A model generated the notes under the pieces. It worked only from the letters and a program-made list of their open reading frames with translations. It ran no database searches and was not told the origin of the DNA. From NCBI RefSeq assembly GCF_947179515.1, contig NC_067478.1, positions 496,001-560,000 on the forward strand: a stretch of 64,000 nucleotides of DNA. Direction: 5' to 3'. Numbering within the stretch: the first letter of the stretch is position 1; each line of letters starts with the position of its first letter. This DNA is from Apodemus sylvaticus (Eukaryota; Chordata; Mammalia; Rodentia; Muridae). The translations under genes were made by a program, and so were the position numbers. Below, one piece after another: positions 1-12,260 of this stretch.

Positions 1-3000
1 TAACTCATGAAAGTTCATCTTCATATTATTGGTTTGCAGGAAACTTGCCCAATAGAGTGGATTATCACCCAGGAAGATAAGGACAGCACTTCCTACAAGC
101 CTAGTGTGACACAGCAGGCCATGTAACCCACTCTTAAGAAACCAAAAAAGTCCAAGGTTATACTTTAAGCATCTGTACTTCCAGAGCCAGGAAGTTTTAG
201 CATTGAATTCTAGCAGACTTTAAAAAAAAAAAAAAAAACCTAATGCCAATACTCCTCAAATTATTCCACAAAATAGAAACAGAAGGAAGATTGCCAAAAT
301 CATTTAATGAGTCCACAATTATCTTGTTCCAATACCCAAGCCAAACAAAGATCCAACAAAGAAAGAAAATTACAGATTAATTTTTCTCATGAACTGTTTT
401 ATTCTATAGCTATTTGAGGAACAAGACCATTTACTCTCTGCATATCTGTTCAATATAGTACTTGAAGTTTTAGCTAGAGCAACTGAAGAAAATCAGGAGA
501 TACAAACTGGAAATGAAAAAGTCAAAGTATCATTATTTACAGATGATGTAATAATATACATAAATGATCCAAAAATCTGCCAGGGAATTCTTATAGCTGA
601 TAAACACCTTCAGTGAAATGGGTGAATACAAGGTTAACTTAAAAAAAAAATTTCAGTAGCCCTATAAACAACATTCTTTACAAATAGCCATAAATGATAC
701 AAAATATATTTGGGTAATTCTAACCAGCCAAGTGAAAGACCTGTATGACAAGAATTTCAAGTCTTTGAGAAAGAAATTAAAGAAGATATCTGAATATGGA
801 AAGATCTTCCATGCTCATGGATGTATGGGATAACATAGTAAAAATGGCCATCTCACCAAAACTAATCTACACATCCAATGCAATCCCCAGCAAAATTCCA
901 ACACAATTCTTTATAGACTTTGAAAAGATAACACTCAACTTTATATGGCAAAACGAAAACCCAGGATAGTAGAACAATTCTTTCTAGAAGAAGGAGGAGG
1001 AGGAGGAGGAGGAGGAGGAGGAGGAGGAGGAGGAGGAGGAGGAGGAGAAGGAGAAGGAGAAGGAGAAGGAGAAGGAGAAGGAGAAGGAGAAGAAGAAGAA
1101 GAAGAAAAACTTCTGGAAGTATCACCACCCCTGATTTCAATATACAGAGCTTTAGTAATAAAAAGCACATGGTTCTGGCATAAATATAGACACATTGATC
1201 AATTGAGCGAATCAAAGGCCCAGACAAATATACACACCTATGGATACCTGAGTTTTGACAAAGAAGCTAGAAATATACAGTGAGAAAAAGAAAACATCCT
1301 CAACAAATTGTGCTGGTTTAACAAATTATGTGAATGTCTGCATGTAGAAAAATACAAATTGGTCCATATTTATCACCCTGCAACTCAAGTCCAAGTGAAT
1401 CAAAGATCTCAACATGAAACCAGATACACTGGACCTGATAGAAGAAAAACTAGGAAATATTCTTGAGCGCATTGGTACAGAATACAACTCCCTAAACAAA
1501 CCAACCACCTGTAACACAGGGACTATGATCAACAATTAATGAGACCTCATGAACCTGAAAAGCTTGTGTAAGGCAAAGAACACCATCAATAGGACAAAAT
1601 GGTAGTCTACCAAATGGGAAAAGATTTTTACCATTCCACATCTGACAGAGGACTAATATAAAATATATAAAGAACTCAAGAACTTAGACATCAACAAGCC
1701 AAATATTCTATTTTAAAAATGGAATGCAGATCTAAACAGAGAATTCTCAAAAGAGGAATCTTAAATGGCTGAAAAACACTTATAAATGTTTAACATCCTT
1801 AGCCATCAGGAAACCAAAACAACTTTGAGAGTCCATCTTACACCTATCAGAAAGGCTAAATTCAAAAACACAAGTGGCAGCTCATGCTGACGAGGATGTG
1901 GAGCAAAAGGAACACTCCTCCATTGCTAGTGGGAGTGAAAACTTGTACAGACACTATGGAAATCAATATGATGATTCCTCAGGAAATTGGGAATCAATAT
2001 ATTTCATGACTAAGTTACACCACTCTTGGATGTATACACAAAGGACATTCCATCTTACAAAGACACTTGTCAACCTATGCTCATAGCAGCTTTCTTCATA
2101 CTAGTCAGAAGCTGGAAGTAATCTAGATGTCCCTTAACCAAATATAAATATGGATAAAGAAAATACAGTACATTTACACAGTGGTGTATATCTCAGGTGT
2201 TTAAAAAATGTGAACAAATGGATAGAACTATAAAAGATCACACTGAGTGAACTAACCCAAACTTAGAAAACCCAGAAAGACAAAAAATGATATGCAATCA
2301 CTTATAAGTGAATATTAGCTGTTAAGTAGTGAATAATCATGCTACAATTCATAGACCCAGAGAGTCTAAATAACATAGTTGGCTCAAGCATGCTTGGATC
2401 TTTCTGGGAAGGGAAAATATTATAGATTCTGTGGATGGACTAGTGGTGGGGGGGTGAGATCAAGCAGGAGCAGGGGAGTGGAGAGTTACAAGTAGAAATG
2501 ACTGTATTTGGGAGACATTTGGGGGATGATGCGGAAACTTAGTGTTGTGGAAATGCCTGGAATCTCCAAGGGTGACTCTAGTAAAGACACCTAGGTAATG
2601 GGGAATATGGAGCCTGAACCTGCTACCTTCTGTAACTCAGCCAGGCTTCCAGTGGTGGCCCTGGGACACCAACCCAGCCACAAAATCTTCAACCTACTAC
2701 TCATCCTGCCTTAAGAAGTTCTAGGTAATGGTGGTACAGAACTTGTGAAAGTGGCCAACCAATGACTGGTCCAACTTGAGTCCCACACCATGTGAGAGAA
2801 CCCATACCCAATACTGTCTAGATGGCTAGGAACCAGAGACCTAGGATAGAAAGAAACACAACTGGACAAAGTAGGGGAAAGGTCAATTAAATGATTCCTA
2901 ATGATATTCTACTCTACTTAGAAATCTGTGCCTAGTCTGTCATTAGAGAGGCTTCATTCAGCAACTGATAGGAGCAGGTACAGAGACCAAAAGCCAACAT

Positions 3001-3272
3001 TAGATGGAGCTCAGGGAACCCACTGAAAGATGGGGAGGAAGGACTATAGAACTCAGAGGAGTTAAAGGCACCAGGAGAATACAGTCCACAGAATCAACTA
3101 AGCAAGGTTCATAGGGGCTCACAGAGACTGAAACAACAATCACAGAGCCCTCATGTGACTGTGAGACCCCATGGGAATGTGAGCCCTCGTGGAACTGTAC
3201 TAGGTCCTCTATCTATGTATTATGTTTGTGTTGCTTGGTGTTCTTGTGGGACTCCTAGCAGTTGGAGTGGGG
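1..3272 (+). mobile_element. LINE-1 (old Lx-type), ORF2 3' part and 3'UTR, cut by window edge
   Basis: Sequence matches the general course of rodent L1 ORF2 (reverse transcriptase region with the AGATGATGTAATAATATACA stretch near 541-560, then the C-terminal region to about 2330) and then the L1 3'UTR. Many frameshifts and stops make it non-functional. It is interrupted by a GGA/GAA microsatellite at 987-1107 and by an LTR-like insertion at 3273. The 3' end resumes at 3711. Confidence 0.85.
987..1107 (+). repeat. (GGA)n/(GAAGGA)n microsatellite
   Basis: About 120 bp of GGA, then GAAGGA, then GAA units inside the L1 ORF2 remnant. It is purine-only on the + strand, hence the artefactual poly-Gly, poly-Leu and poly-Ser/Pro ORFs here. 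Confidence 0.95.
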
Positions 3273-3704
3273 TGTAAATTAAAAGACTATTATGTTCTGT
3301 ATTTATTAATTAATGCTGGAAATTAATATGGCGGCAATTACTCCTTACCCAACTTTTTCTCAAATAACCACACAGATATCTTTTAATATTTCAAAGCCTT
3401 AGGGCCTTAGCTGAGTAGACTCTCAACTAGATCATCTAAGTTAGCCTGACCACCTAGCCTCATCCAGCCACGGGACTAGCTATACAATCCAGGTCTATGA
3501 TCTTGTCCATCTCTTCCCATGTCTCCTGGTGAAAGGGCCTTCCTTCTTCCCAGAGTTTCTTTCTCTCCCCCGCCCCCCAGAAGGTCCCACCTTCTACTTT
3601 CTGCCCAGCTAACTGACCATCAGATTTTTGCTAATGCTAATCAGAGAATGCCTTAGATAGGTAATGAAGGACAGAGACACAATTTCACACACCATACCTC
3701 AACA
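3273..3704. mobile_element. Solo-LTR-like insertion inside the L1 3'UTR
   Basis: The 432-bp segment begins TGTAAATT and ends CTCAACA (TG...CA). It is flanked by a near-perfect 6-bp duplication (GTGGGG at 3267-3272, GTAGGG at 3705-3710) and splits a continuous L1 3'UTR. Length, termini and a 6-bp duplication fit a solo LTR of a class II (ERVK-like) element. No family was recognised and there is no coding content. Confidence 0.55.
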
Positions 3705-3710
3705 GTAGGG

Positions 3711-3983
3711 GGATGACTGACTCTTTCGCCTAATCTTGGGACACTTTTCCTCATACTAGGTTTGCCTCATTCAACCTTTATATGAGGGCTTGTGCCTAGT
3801 CTTACTGTGATGTCATGCCGTGTGTTTGGTTGCTATCCCTGGGAGGTCTGCTCTTTTCTAAAGAGAAACAGAGGAGGAGTGGATCTGGAAGAGAGAGGTG
3901 GTGAGGGTTGGGTACAGAGAGGAATAGAGGGAAGGAAAACTACATTTGATATATAATGTATGAGAGAAGAATTAAAAAAAAAC
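3711..3983 (+). mobile_element. 3' end of the same Lx-type L1
   Basis: Continues the L1 3'UTR across the inserted segment (CCTGGGAGGTCTGCTC type motifs, GGAGGAGTGGATCTGG) and ends in GAAGAATTAAAAAAAAA. Confidence 0.75.
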
Positions 3984-4252
3984 TAATCATCATGATTAAA
4001 TGGCATGAAAATCACAAAATCTTCTTTACATATCAGGGACAAGGTCCGAAACAAGCAGCTATTTTGAGTCAGGCCTTTGGATAGCACTGTGTGTTCACCT
4101 CAGCGCTTCTTCAACAAACCTGCACTCCAAGGAAACTGGCTGGTGGTGTGAGGTGTGCTGTCTGGAGGCACAGAGAACACAGATCTCTCAGCCTCCTAAC
4201 TTTGCTCAGTCCAGAATTGCTCTAGAAAAAACATTTTTTAAAAAGATCTTTC

Positions 4253-4375
4253 AAACTGTGTAGTGTACAGGCTTATAGCTCCAGCTACTAAAAAGCTAAA
4301 GTGAGAAGATACATTGAGCCATAAAGTTTGAGACCAGCCTGGAAAATATACTAAGATAGTGAACAAGTCAAACTT
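4253..4375 (+). mobile_element. Degraded 7SL-derived SINE monomer (B1/PB1-like)
   Basis: The order of CAGGCTTATAGCTCCAGCTA ... TTGAGCC ... GTTTGAGACCAGCCTGGAAA is that of an old 7SL-derived monomer. It has heavily diverged arms and no recognisable A-tail. Confidence 0.5.
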
Positions 4376-4518
4376 AAGTTCCTAATGACCTCTCTAGCAG
4401 TGCTTGATGTTATGGTTTTAATTTTTACTTTAAATATTTAAAAGTGAAGTTTGGCCCATCCTGCAGTTTTGTTGACTTGATTGATTTCTAGGTTGGTGTA
4501 ATTGTTCATGAAGTTAAG

Positions 4519-4742
4519 TATATAAATCTGCCCAAATTTTTATTTAACATGGGAAATAGATATATCTGGGTATGTTTGAAATGATAGGGTATGCTTTTCT
4601 AGAGATAGGGTTTGTTCAGGATCAAAAATAAAAAACATCCCACAGACATAGTTTTTAGGAATAGCAGAAACTCACAAATGTCTATTGAAATGTTTATTCT
4701 TCTCTTCTGCCCAATTCTGCAGGCATATCCCAGATTAACCAT
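4519..4742 (+). repeat. Local direct duplication, copy 1
   Basis: The 224-bp block from TATATAAATCTG to ATTAACCAT is repeated at 6165-6419 in the same orientation, with roughly 94% identity by eye outside an A/C-rich tract. It does not match a repeat family I know. Confidence 0.85.
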
Positions 4743-4950
4743 GTATGCAATCTAATTTTTAACTTATGAACTCTCACTTCCTAGGGAAGGTAGAGAACAC
4801 TGGTCAGTTTTTACACTACCCAGACATGTTTCAATGATTCCTCCATGATACCAGTCTGACTCATAGTAGGAGAATTTCTGTAAATTAATAAGCAACGACT
4901 CTCCACTTCTTTTATTTTTGTGTCATTAAATTGTAATAGTAAAAACTGCT

Positions 4951-5122
4951 GCCAGGCAGTGGTGGCACACACCTGTAATCCCAGCACTCTGGGAGGCAGA
5001 GGCAGGTGGATTTCTGAGTTCGAGGCCAGCCTGGTCTACAGAGTGAGTTCCAGGACAGCCAGGGCTATACAGAGAAACCCTGTCTTGGAAAAAACCAAAA
5101 ACCAAAAACCAAAAACCAAAAC

Positions 5123-5152
<30 letters not shown>
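4951..5152 (+). mobile_element. B1 SINE
   Basis: Full-length B1 from GCCAGGCAGTGGTGGCACAC to CCCTGTCTTGG, followed by an A-rich (ACCAAAA)n and poly(A) tail to 5152. Low divergence and the TTTCTGAGTTCGAGGCCAGC segment are typical of young mouse B1. Confidence 0.92.
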
Positions 5153-5155
<3 letters not shown>

Positions 5156-6164
5156 CTGTTTAATAAATCCAAGTGACAGGTATAAAGTTAGAGTTCTACT
5201 GCTTTAGTACCCTTTGTACAATTGGTGTGCAGAATTTAAAAACCTGCCTTTCTGATTTGCTTGTTCAGCATTTATAAACCTGAGATTTTAATGTGACCAT
5301 TCTTCTCTAATTATTTTTTTTCATATTACATAGCATGGATCTATTTCTAGCCTGTTCATAGTCTTCCTTATTCTTGTGAAGAAATTTACCCTGTATCACT
5401 ATAATGTAATTTATCATTGCACCCTAAGAGGGAGAAAAAAAGGACTATCTCAAGATAGTTTACCACACCAAGAGAGCTGCAATGACATTTGTACACACAT
5501 CTTTGTGCTTTTGTTTTTCTAAAATAAGTTCTCCGATGAGAAGGCAACTTAATGGGTGGAAGGGTGTGTACGTTTTCAGTTTTGACAGCAATTTCTAGAT
5601 TGTCTTTCCCAAAAAAGGTCATTTCTTTTCATCCTCTTATTGGAGTTTTTAACATACATTTGTCCTCAAGTAAGTTCCCATTTGTTGAAAAGCTTTAAGT
5701 CTTTACTCATTTATAAACTGCTGCAATTTGTTTTAAGCAGCAGTTCAGTGCTACCAAAGGAGCTTAGCTTTCTAGAAAGGGGGAAGAGCAATTGTGCTGG
5801 AATTAACAAGGACAATGAGTGTTTGGGGACCAGAAAATAAAAAAAGAAAACTTTAGAAGACATGCTATAAAGTCCAGAAGAAATTGGAAAACATATCAAA
5901 CTGGTTTTGTGAAACCAAGGCAAACAAACAAGTGTGCTTGAGAGGACTTAAGGTTGGATCCCACAAACTTAGCATTACAGCAGGATCATTCAGTAAGAAA
6001 CTGAAACAATTCATGGGTGAATGATCGCATCAAAGTCTTGACCTGAGCCACGTGAAGTAAGTGAAGGAGGACAGAGCATCGGAAGAAAATGAAGGGTTCA
6101 AAGGTCACAACAATGCCAGGGTCCAGTAGTAGATCAAATAAAACACTTTTGATTATAAAATGCT
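5153..6164. other. Non-coding, unique-looking
   Basis: AT-rich sequence between the two copies of the local duplication. Short ORFs here show no recognisable protein. Confidence 0.7.
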
Positions 6165-6419
6165 TATATAAATCTGTCCAAATTTTCCTTTAACATGGGA
6201 AATAGAGATATCTGGGTGTGTTTGAAATGATAGGGTATGCTTTTCTAGAGATAGGGTTTGTTCAGGATCAAAAAAAAAAAACCCAAAAACAAACAAACAA
6301 ACAAAAAAAAAACAGCCCATAGACATAGTTTTTAGGAATAGCAGAAACTCACAAATGTCTATTGAAATGTTCCTGCTTCTCTTCTGCCCAATTCTGCAAG
6401 TATATCCCAGGTTAACCAT
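6165..6419 (+). repeat. Local direct duplication, copy 2
   Basis: Second copy of the 4519-4742 block, about 30 bp longer because an internal A/C-rich tract (about 6270-6313) has expanded. The intervening 1.4 kb is single-copy apart from a B1. Confidence 0.85.
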
Positions 6420-7600
6420 TAAATAAAGACATTTTCCTTCAACCAACTTAATTAGAGTAGTGGGGAAGATATCTCTGCATCAGCTGACTGAGACTGGGAC
6501 TCCCTTTTTACCTCTATCATGGTTTAGCCCCCTTCACCCCTGTTTCTCAGCGAAAGCTTCCATTTATAAGCCCAGTTGGTGCAGGGCTCCTCAGATCACA
6601 CAACTTTGCCTTTTGTAGGTAAAACTGCCTTCCAAACAGAAGTGTTCTGTTCCATTTTCTAAGACAAAAGGCAACGGGTTTGTTACTAATCTTGGCAAAC
6701 AGGGAAGACCACAGCCCTGAGAAGGCCAATATTTCTGAATAAGGGAAATTCATTCAAAATTCATTATCTTCCAATATTATTCCTGAAACCATTAAGAAAC
6801 ATAAATGTACATTCCTGGTTCTGATGGATATCTAATTCCTCATTTGGGACAACTCTCTCACCCATAGCTATCAGTCTCCCATACTTTTCTACACCTCTGG
6901 AGCCTCATCAAAATCTCACTGCCTTCTGGAATACATCTCTGAAATTCTCCTCTCTCTGATTATAACCATCCTTGTGAGAAATAAACGTGTCTTATTACTT
7001 GTTATCTGCTTTGAGATTGACTTGATTACAGGGCCAGTTTTGAATGGTATCAATTCCATCTCTCTTGTTTCCCTCCCCACAGTGTCTGTCACGTAACTAG
7101 TTCTTTGGGAACAATCATTGAGCACAAGGCAGGTTAACAAAATGAGTATAAGTACATGAAGTGTAAAATAAAGATTTGTGGGAGATTGCCTCCTCAAGCA
7201 ACTTTTCTTTTACTTCCTAAGAAAGTGTTCCCCACAACTAATTGTTGATAGTTTTCTTAAGATAAGCTGCATTTTTGGATGGTTTTGTTATTCATTTCCT
7301 TTTAGGGGTGTTGTCAACAAAATGGAGATTTATCAGTGAAACTAATCTATGATTTGTTCTAAGTCTTACCCCGATGATCCACACTATCTTAAAGGTGGCT
7401 GTATTTTACGGTGAACCACTTCCTTGCTTGACCTTCAATGCGTGCAACACATACTTCATAAGTCTAATTTGTCAGCACTTTTCCATGCTGCCTGACCCTA
7501 GCAAAATTTGCAACTTACTGAAAATAGCTCCCTGCAACCTGGAGATCAATGAAGTCCCATGGCTCCTCACTGAGGAGAACAGTCCTAGAACAACCTTTTC
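6420..7600. other. Non-coding, unique-looking
   Basis: No repeat, RNA gene or recognisable protein seen on either strand. Confidence 0.65.
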
Positions 7601-7604
7601 ACCA

Positions 7605-7966
7605 AAAGAAAGTCAAGAAAGGGTTGTTTCAGCTTGCACTTCTGGGTAACAGTCTGCCATGGAGGGAAGTCAGAGCAGCATTCAGGCAGGAGCAGAGGCA
7701 GGAACCGTGGACGAAAGCTGCTTACTGACTCACTCCGGCCTTCCCTCGTGCTCAGCCCGATTTCTTGCACAATCCAGGACCACCTGCCCAGGAGTGACAT
7801 CACCACAGTGAGATGGATCTTCCCGCAACAAAAAAATTAAGACAATTCCCACAGGCATGGTCACAGGCCAATATGATCTGGAAAATCCCTCAAGTGAGAC
7901 TTCCTCTTCCCTGTAACTGTTGGTTGTACCAAATTTACAGTAAAAACTAACCAGAACACCATTCAT
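7605..7966 (-). mobile_element. MaLR-type LTR-like repeat, minus strand, degraded
   Basis: Reads as the reverse complement of the same repeat family seen at 14033-14438 (shared GAGGGAAGTCAGAGCAG-like and GAGGCAGGAACC motifs, ACCACCTGCCCAGG). The ends are not sharply visible. Confidence 0.6.
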
Positions 7967-8254
7967 CCTGGCCCTTTCCTTCTTAAAAATCTTGCCTAAT
8001 TCCTCAATTCACAGAGCTATCTGGAGAAGTCAGATATATTTTGGGGGAGAGTTCTGTGAAGCTATACTATAAAGACTCTGCTTTAAGATGACTCCCCAAA
8101 GTTGTTTGCTCCTAGCTCTACCCAATCTACTTCCAGCTCAACTTTCAAGCTTTCCTCCTTACCATATAACCTTCTAGTGTTCTGTCTTCTTCTTCCTGTT
8201 AACTTGTGGGTTTTTTGTTTTGTTTTGTTCTACTTTGTTGGTTTTTTCATCTTT

Positions 8255-8570
8255 TTAATTTAAATTGTTATGTTTTTAAATTCTATACACAAAGACTGTT
8301 TTTACATTATGTTCACCATTTCTTCTCCCTCCTCTAACTCTTCCCATGCCCCAACTCCCTTTCAAATTCATGATCTCTTCTTTAATTATTATTACAAATA
8401 CACATATACATACTAATATATAAATATAGCCTTTGAATCTATTTAGTGTTGTTTGTATGTGTATAATTTAAGGCTGACCCCTTAGGATGGATAACCACCA
8501 GAGGACTTGTTTTTGGAGACAACTGATTCTCCTCTTAGCAGCCATTAATTGCCAGTAGCTCTTACTTCAA
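8255..8570 (-). mobile_element. L1 (Lx) 3'UTR fragment, minus strand
   Basis: Contains the reverse complement of the L1 tail seen at 42.4-42.65 kb (TTCAAATTCATGATCTCTTC corresponding to its gaa-aggc-atgaatttgaaa region), followed by TGGATAACCA-type 3'UTR sequence. Confidence 0.6.
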
Positions 8571-9165
8571 AAGTCCCCAACCCACAAATAACTTCACAGA
8601 TGAAATATTTTCACTGTGCACTGTCGCCTTTAGACTCCTGCATTAATAACACAGCATAACAGGAGTTTGCCTGTGAGGGAACACTCATCTCCTCAGCAAT
8701 ACAGACTGATGAAAAAACTTGTTTATTAATTACTTGAAACCACAATGCACAGCAAAGCTATTTTCTCCATGTGCAAACCCAGTGTCTACTGCATAAGAAG
8801 TAATTACATTTGAGGATTTACTACTAAGATAAAATGTATCTATTCCACAGTAGATACTAAATAATGGTGACTTTTGTTATGAGATCAAACAACACTGACC
8901 AGAAATGTGAGGCACAGCATGATAAAATGGAAGTTTAACTGGGCTTGAATGGGTTCATTATGAGTGATTGGATTTATCCTTATGGGCTTTGTAAGGATAC
9001 AGATTGTTTCCACGCCACTGAAGGAGGGGAAAGAAAAGAGGAAGAAGAGCCTGGACAAAGGTGAAGTTGGGCACAGCCAAGCTGGTTGTTAGTGTTCCTT
9101 CTAGGATCACACAATTACCTGGCAACAAGTCAGGTAGGCATAGCTTTCTCTAAAAGGGGTCTTGG
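8571..9165. other. Non-coding, unique-looking
   Basis: Nothing recognised. Confidence 0.6.
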
Positions 9166-9169
9166 CACC

Positions 9170-9330
9170 TCCTCTCTTCTTTACTCTCTTACTCTCCTAC
9201 TCTCTCTGACCCTTCTCTCTCTGACCTCTCTCTCCCTCTCTCCCCTCGCCCTCTCTCCATGTGTTCCTCTTCTCTTCCCCCACCCCCACTCCCCAACCTG
9301 TCTCCCCCCCTTCTCAACTCCCCTTCCCAT
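9170..9330 (+). repeat. CT-rich low-complexity tract
   Basis: Imperfect CTCTCT/CTCCCTCTC sequence grading into C-rich sequence. It generates the Leu/Ser/Pro-rich and Arg/Glu/Gly-rich spurious ORFs of this area. Confidence 0.85.
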
Positions 9331-10689
9331 GCCCTAAGGCACACCTCCCATTGCATCACACCCTGCTCTATCAAACACATCCTGGCTCTTTTTATAAAAC
9401 ACAACACTCGTACCTCCGGACCACCCTCCAATGCCTTGCAGTGGCTCGGCTTACATTCACAAGAACACTGCTGCTGGTTTTAATTCTTCCACGGGCAGAT
9501 ACATTATCTCTGGATCATCTAAGTAATAGCACCAAGCCCCTTTCGTGGCAGTAAACTGCCCCTTCTGCTTTTCAACAGTCCTGGGATACCCATGAACTCC
9601 TTGTTGAAATTGGATCGGAGGAGGTGGGGGTGGGGGTGGCAGTGATCAAAACACACAGCATGCATGTAGGAAAGTCTCATGTGATAGAGTATCATCCTAT
9701 AAATTTGGGATTGTACAAGTATATCAGGAACACCAGCGGAGTTATCAAACAGCAAACTGAAGGAGGAGTGCAACACCTTCACCTGGACCCAATAAAGAGG
9801 AGGACACCTGACAGCCTCGTTGACCTGACATCTGAGCAGGTCTGTCTACTCTCATGGCCATCACTGTCCTGCATCTCACCTCGGATGCTCAACCCTGAAG
9901 ATCCTTTCAGCCTGACTCTACGGCTTGACTCTGCAGTAGATCGTCAACCAATCTGATCTTATCTCACCCTTTCACCCCACTGCCATCCTTGCCAAGATTC
10001 CCTTTGCATCCGTATTAGCTTCTTGCCTCTTCCTTTCAGATAGGTCTCTTGGAATTTTGCTATAGCTTCTTTATCTCTTTTGTAGCTGTGCTGTAACATA
10101 TACATATATATGCCTCTATATAATATAGATTTAATGAATGATGTGTAATGTGCAGCCTAAAAATTAATTTTAGTAAAGATCAGAAAAAAGGGAAGACTGC
10201 TTTTTTCAGCTAATAAAACTGAAGCTTCTTGTGAATCTATCATTCATAAAAATTATAATATTGTGAAAAGATGCAAATGTGCTTGTTTCAGACACAGCTT
10301 GCTCATGACACTCCCCTAAACAGAAGGCAGAACTTTACTTCTGTGGTGGTGGGTGGGTGGGTAAATATGGACAAGAAAATTCTGTTATCTGTACTAGGAT
10401 TAGACTTAAAACCTTTGGCAGTGATTATGTGGTTATATTTCTGATCTGCCTTCCCTGACTAATCATGGCATGTGGCTTTTCTGAACACATTTTCTCTTCT
10501 AACTCTTATCCATTTAACTTATTTCTGTTTTGTTTTGTTTTGTTCTGTTCTGACCATTTAACTGATAAATATGTTTTCATTATTGTACCTTTTCCTAAAG
10601 ATATTATGTCTTTATAAATTAGCTTTATTCTAAAGGACTTATCTGTTAGCACTTTGTTCTAACAACAGAAGTTTAAGTTCACTTAAAAA
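9331..10689. other. Non-coding intergenic sequence
   Basis: No recognisable gene. A GT/G-rich patch lies at 9622-9640 and an AATAAA at about 9790, but no transcript structure is visible. The 110-aa ORF at 9624-9956 has no recognisable domain. Confidence 0.55.
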
Positions 10690-10905
10690 ATTAAAAGGTC
10701 ATGTGTGTGGCGTGTCCATGCTCATGAATGTGCATATGTGGAAGGGGAGCACAGGTATGGTGTAGTGTTCATGTGGAGGTCAGAAGACAATAGTTCTGAA
10801 CTGGCTCTCTTCTACCTCGTGGATCCAGAGAATTGAAGAAGGCAATCAGGGTTGTCAGGAAGTGCCTTTACCTGCTGAACCATTCGGCCAGCACTCAAGT
10901 TGATT
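10690..10905 (-). mobile_element. Old rodent SINE-type repeat, minus strand
   Basis: TG-rich start, GTTCATGTGGAGGTCAGAAG, then ...CCTGCTGAACCATTCGGCCA at the end. The tRNA-like head of B3/B4-type SINEs reads on the minus strand. The subfamily is unclear. Confidence 0.55.
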
Positions 10906-12060
10906 TTTTAGTAGTTAAGCTTAGTTCCTGGTACAATTATTACATTTTCTACCTAATTAATATGTTAGCTAGAATAAAATAGCAAAAAAAGAAGTTAATG
11001 AATTTTTTTGAAACCAGAATCTTATAATCCAATTAATCTATTAATCTAATTAATATCCACTGTATTAGAACACCTGGCAATAGTCTTTTGATTTTTGTCT
11101 TGAAAACAAGTTTATGCTGCTTTAAGACTCAAGGTTCAAAGCCTCCATCTACCTCTCCAGTCTGTAGATTCTCAGTATCTCTCCTATAAGTAGTTCTGGA
11201 ACCATGTCTCTAAAATTCTTCTGCATCTAAAAGCACCCAATTGTGATTCACTTTAAACTCTACTTTGTATTGGCTGTGAAAGACAGTCTCAAAATGCACC
11301 ATCAAAATTAACTTTTGATAACTCAAGCGCTAATGTTGAATGTTTGTGCCCTCCTGCTTTAAGTCTCCCAGGCTCAGAAGGCTGGCAGTTCTGCATGAGG
11401 TTGGTTTACTCATTGCCTCCTCATAAGATAGGGCACTGGCCTATAGCGGCTGTGTGCTCATCAATATTTGTGATAACCTCTTCTTATTCTTGTCTTTCAT
11501 AGGCAGTGTCTTTTTTAGGACAGGATTTCATTATGTAGCCCGGAATGGCCTTGAACTCACAGAGATTGTTCTGCCCCTGTTTTACAAGTGCTGGGGTTAA
11601 AGGTAAGCCCCCCCCCCCATGGCAGACGGAAGACAGTGTCTTAATTAGAGGCAGTCATCACTTTGGAACACGGTTAAACTTGAAGATTCTCATGACTCAA
11701 GTTAGACTTCATAAATGAAAACTTCTGCCAGAGAGAGCAGGACATTATTCCACAACCTTCTCCTGGCGAATCTAGTGTTTGTTTCTCTAATTCACTGCTC
11801 TATAGAAACCTATGGTTTTGCACATCTTTTTTTAAAAAAAGAGTAAAGTTAGTCTCTTCTGCCAGCGTTATAAAATAATGCAGAGGGAAGGGCGTGCATC
11901 GTTGCCAGCACTAGCTTAGCCTGATGCAGTCCCGCTGAAGCCCTGTTCACTCTGTTATTCTCAGGCGGCCGAGGTCTGGAATCTCGCTCTGGATCCTGGT
12001 GCCAAAGCCCAACTTTTGGCCCCACGTCAGGCAAACACGCTGGCACCTCAGGCGATCACC
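10906..12060. other. Upstream flank of Lztfl1
   Basis: Mostly unique AT-rich sequence with a minus-strand B1 fragment at about 11515-11605 and a C10 run near 11610. No gene. Confidence 0.6.
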
Positions 12061-12090
12061 AGCTCAGCCTCCCATCCCTGAAATTTCTCT

Positions 12091-12105
12091 GTTGCCATTG
12101 GCAAC
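12091..12105. promoter_or_regulatory. RFX X-box, perfect palindrome
   Basis: GTTGCC-ATT-GGCAAC has perfect 6-bp inverted arms and fits the RFX consensus GTNRCC-N(0-3)-RGYAAC at every position. RFX2/RFX3 sites of this type drive ciliary genes, and Lztfl1 encodes a BBSome regulator. It lies 249-263 bp upstream of the ATG. Confidence 0.75.
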
Positions 12106-12205
12106 GGCAGGCGCCGCCCCAGGTTAGCGTGGCAAGAAAAGGTGGGACTTCCGGATCTCAAAGCCAATGTACCTGTGGAGATTAGCCAGTTACGCAGCAC
12201 TTTCT

Positions 12206-12215
12206 GTCACGTGAC
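12206..12215. promoter_or_regulatory. CLEAR-type E-box palindrome
   Basis: GTCACGTGAC is a perfect 10-bp palindrome matching the TFEB/TFE3 CLEAR consensus. USF and MITF bind the same CACGTG core. It lies about 140 bp upstream of the start codon, within the range of promoter-proximal function. The site is seen directly; binding is inferred. Confidence 0.6.
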
Positions 12216-12260
12216 ACTAAGAGCCAATGATAGCGTATAACCGAGGGCCCGCGTGTCTCC

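Noticed and set aside
862..1283. Three overlapping ORFs (poly-Leu, poly-Ser/Pro, poly-Gly) of 84-121 aa
   Set aside because: All are translations of one GGA/GAA microsatellite within an L1 remnant.
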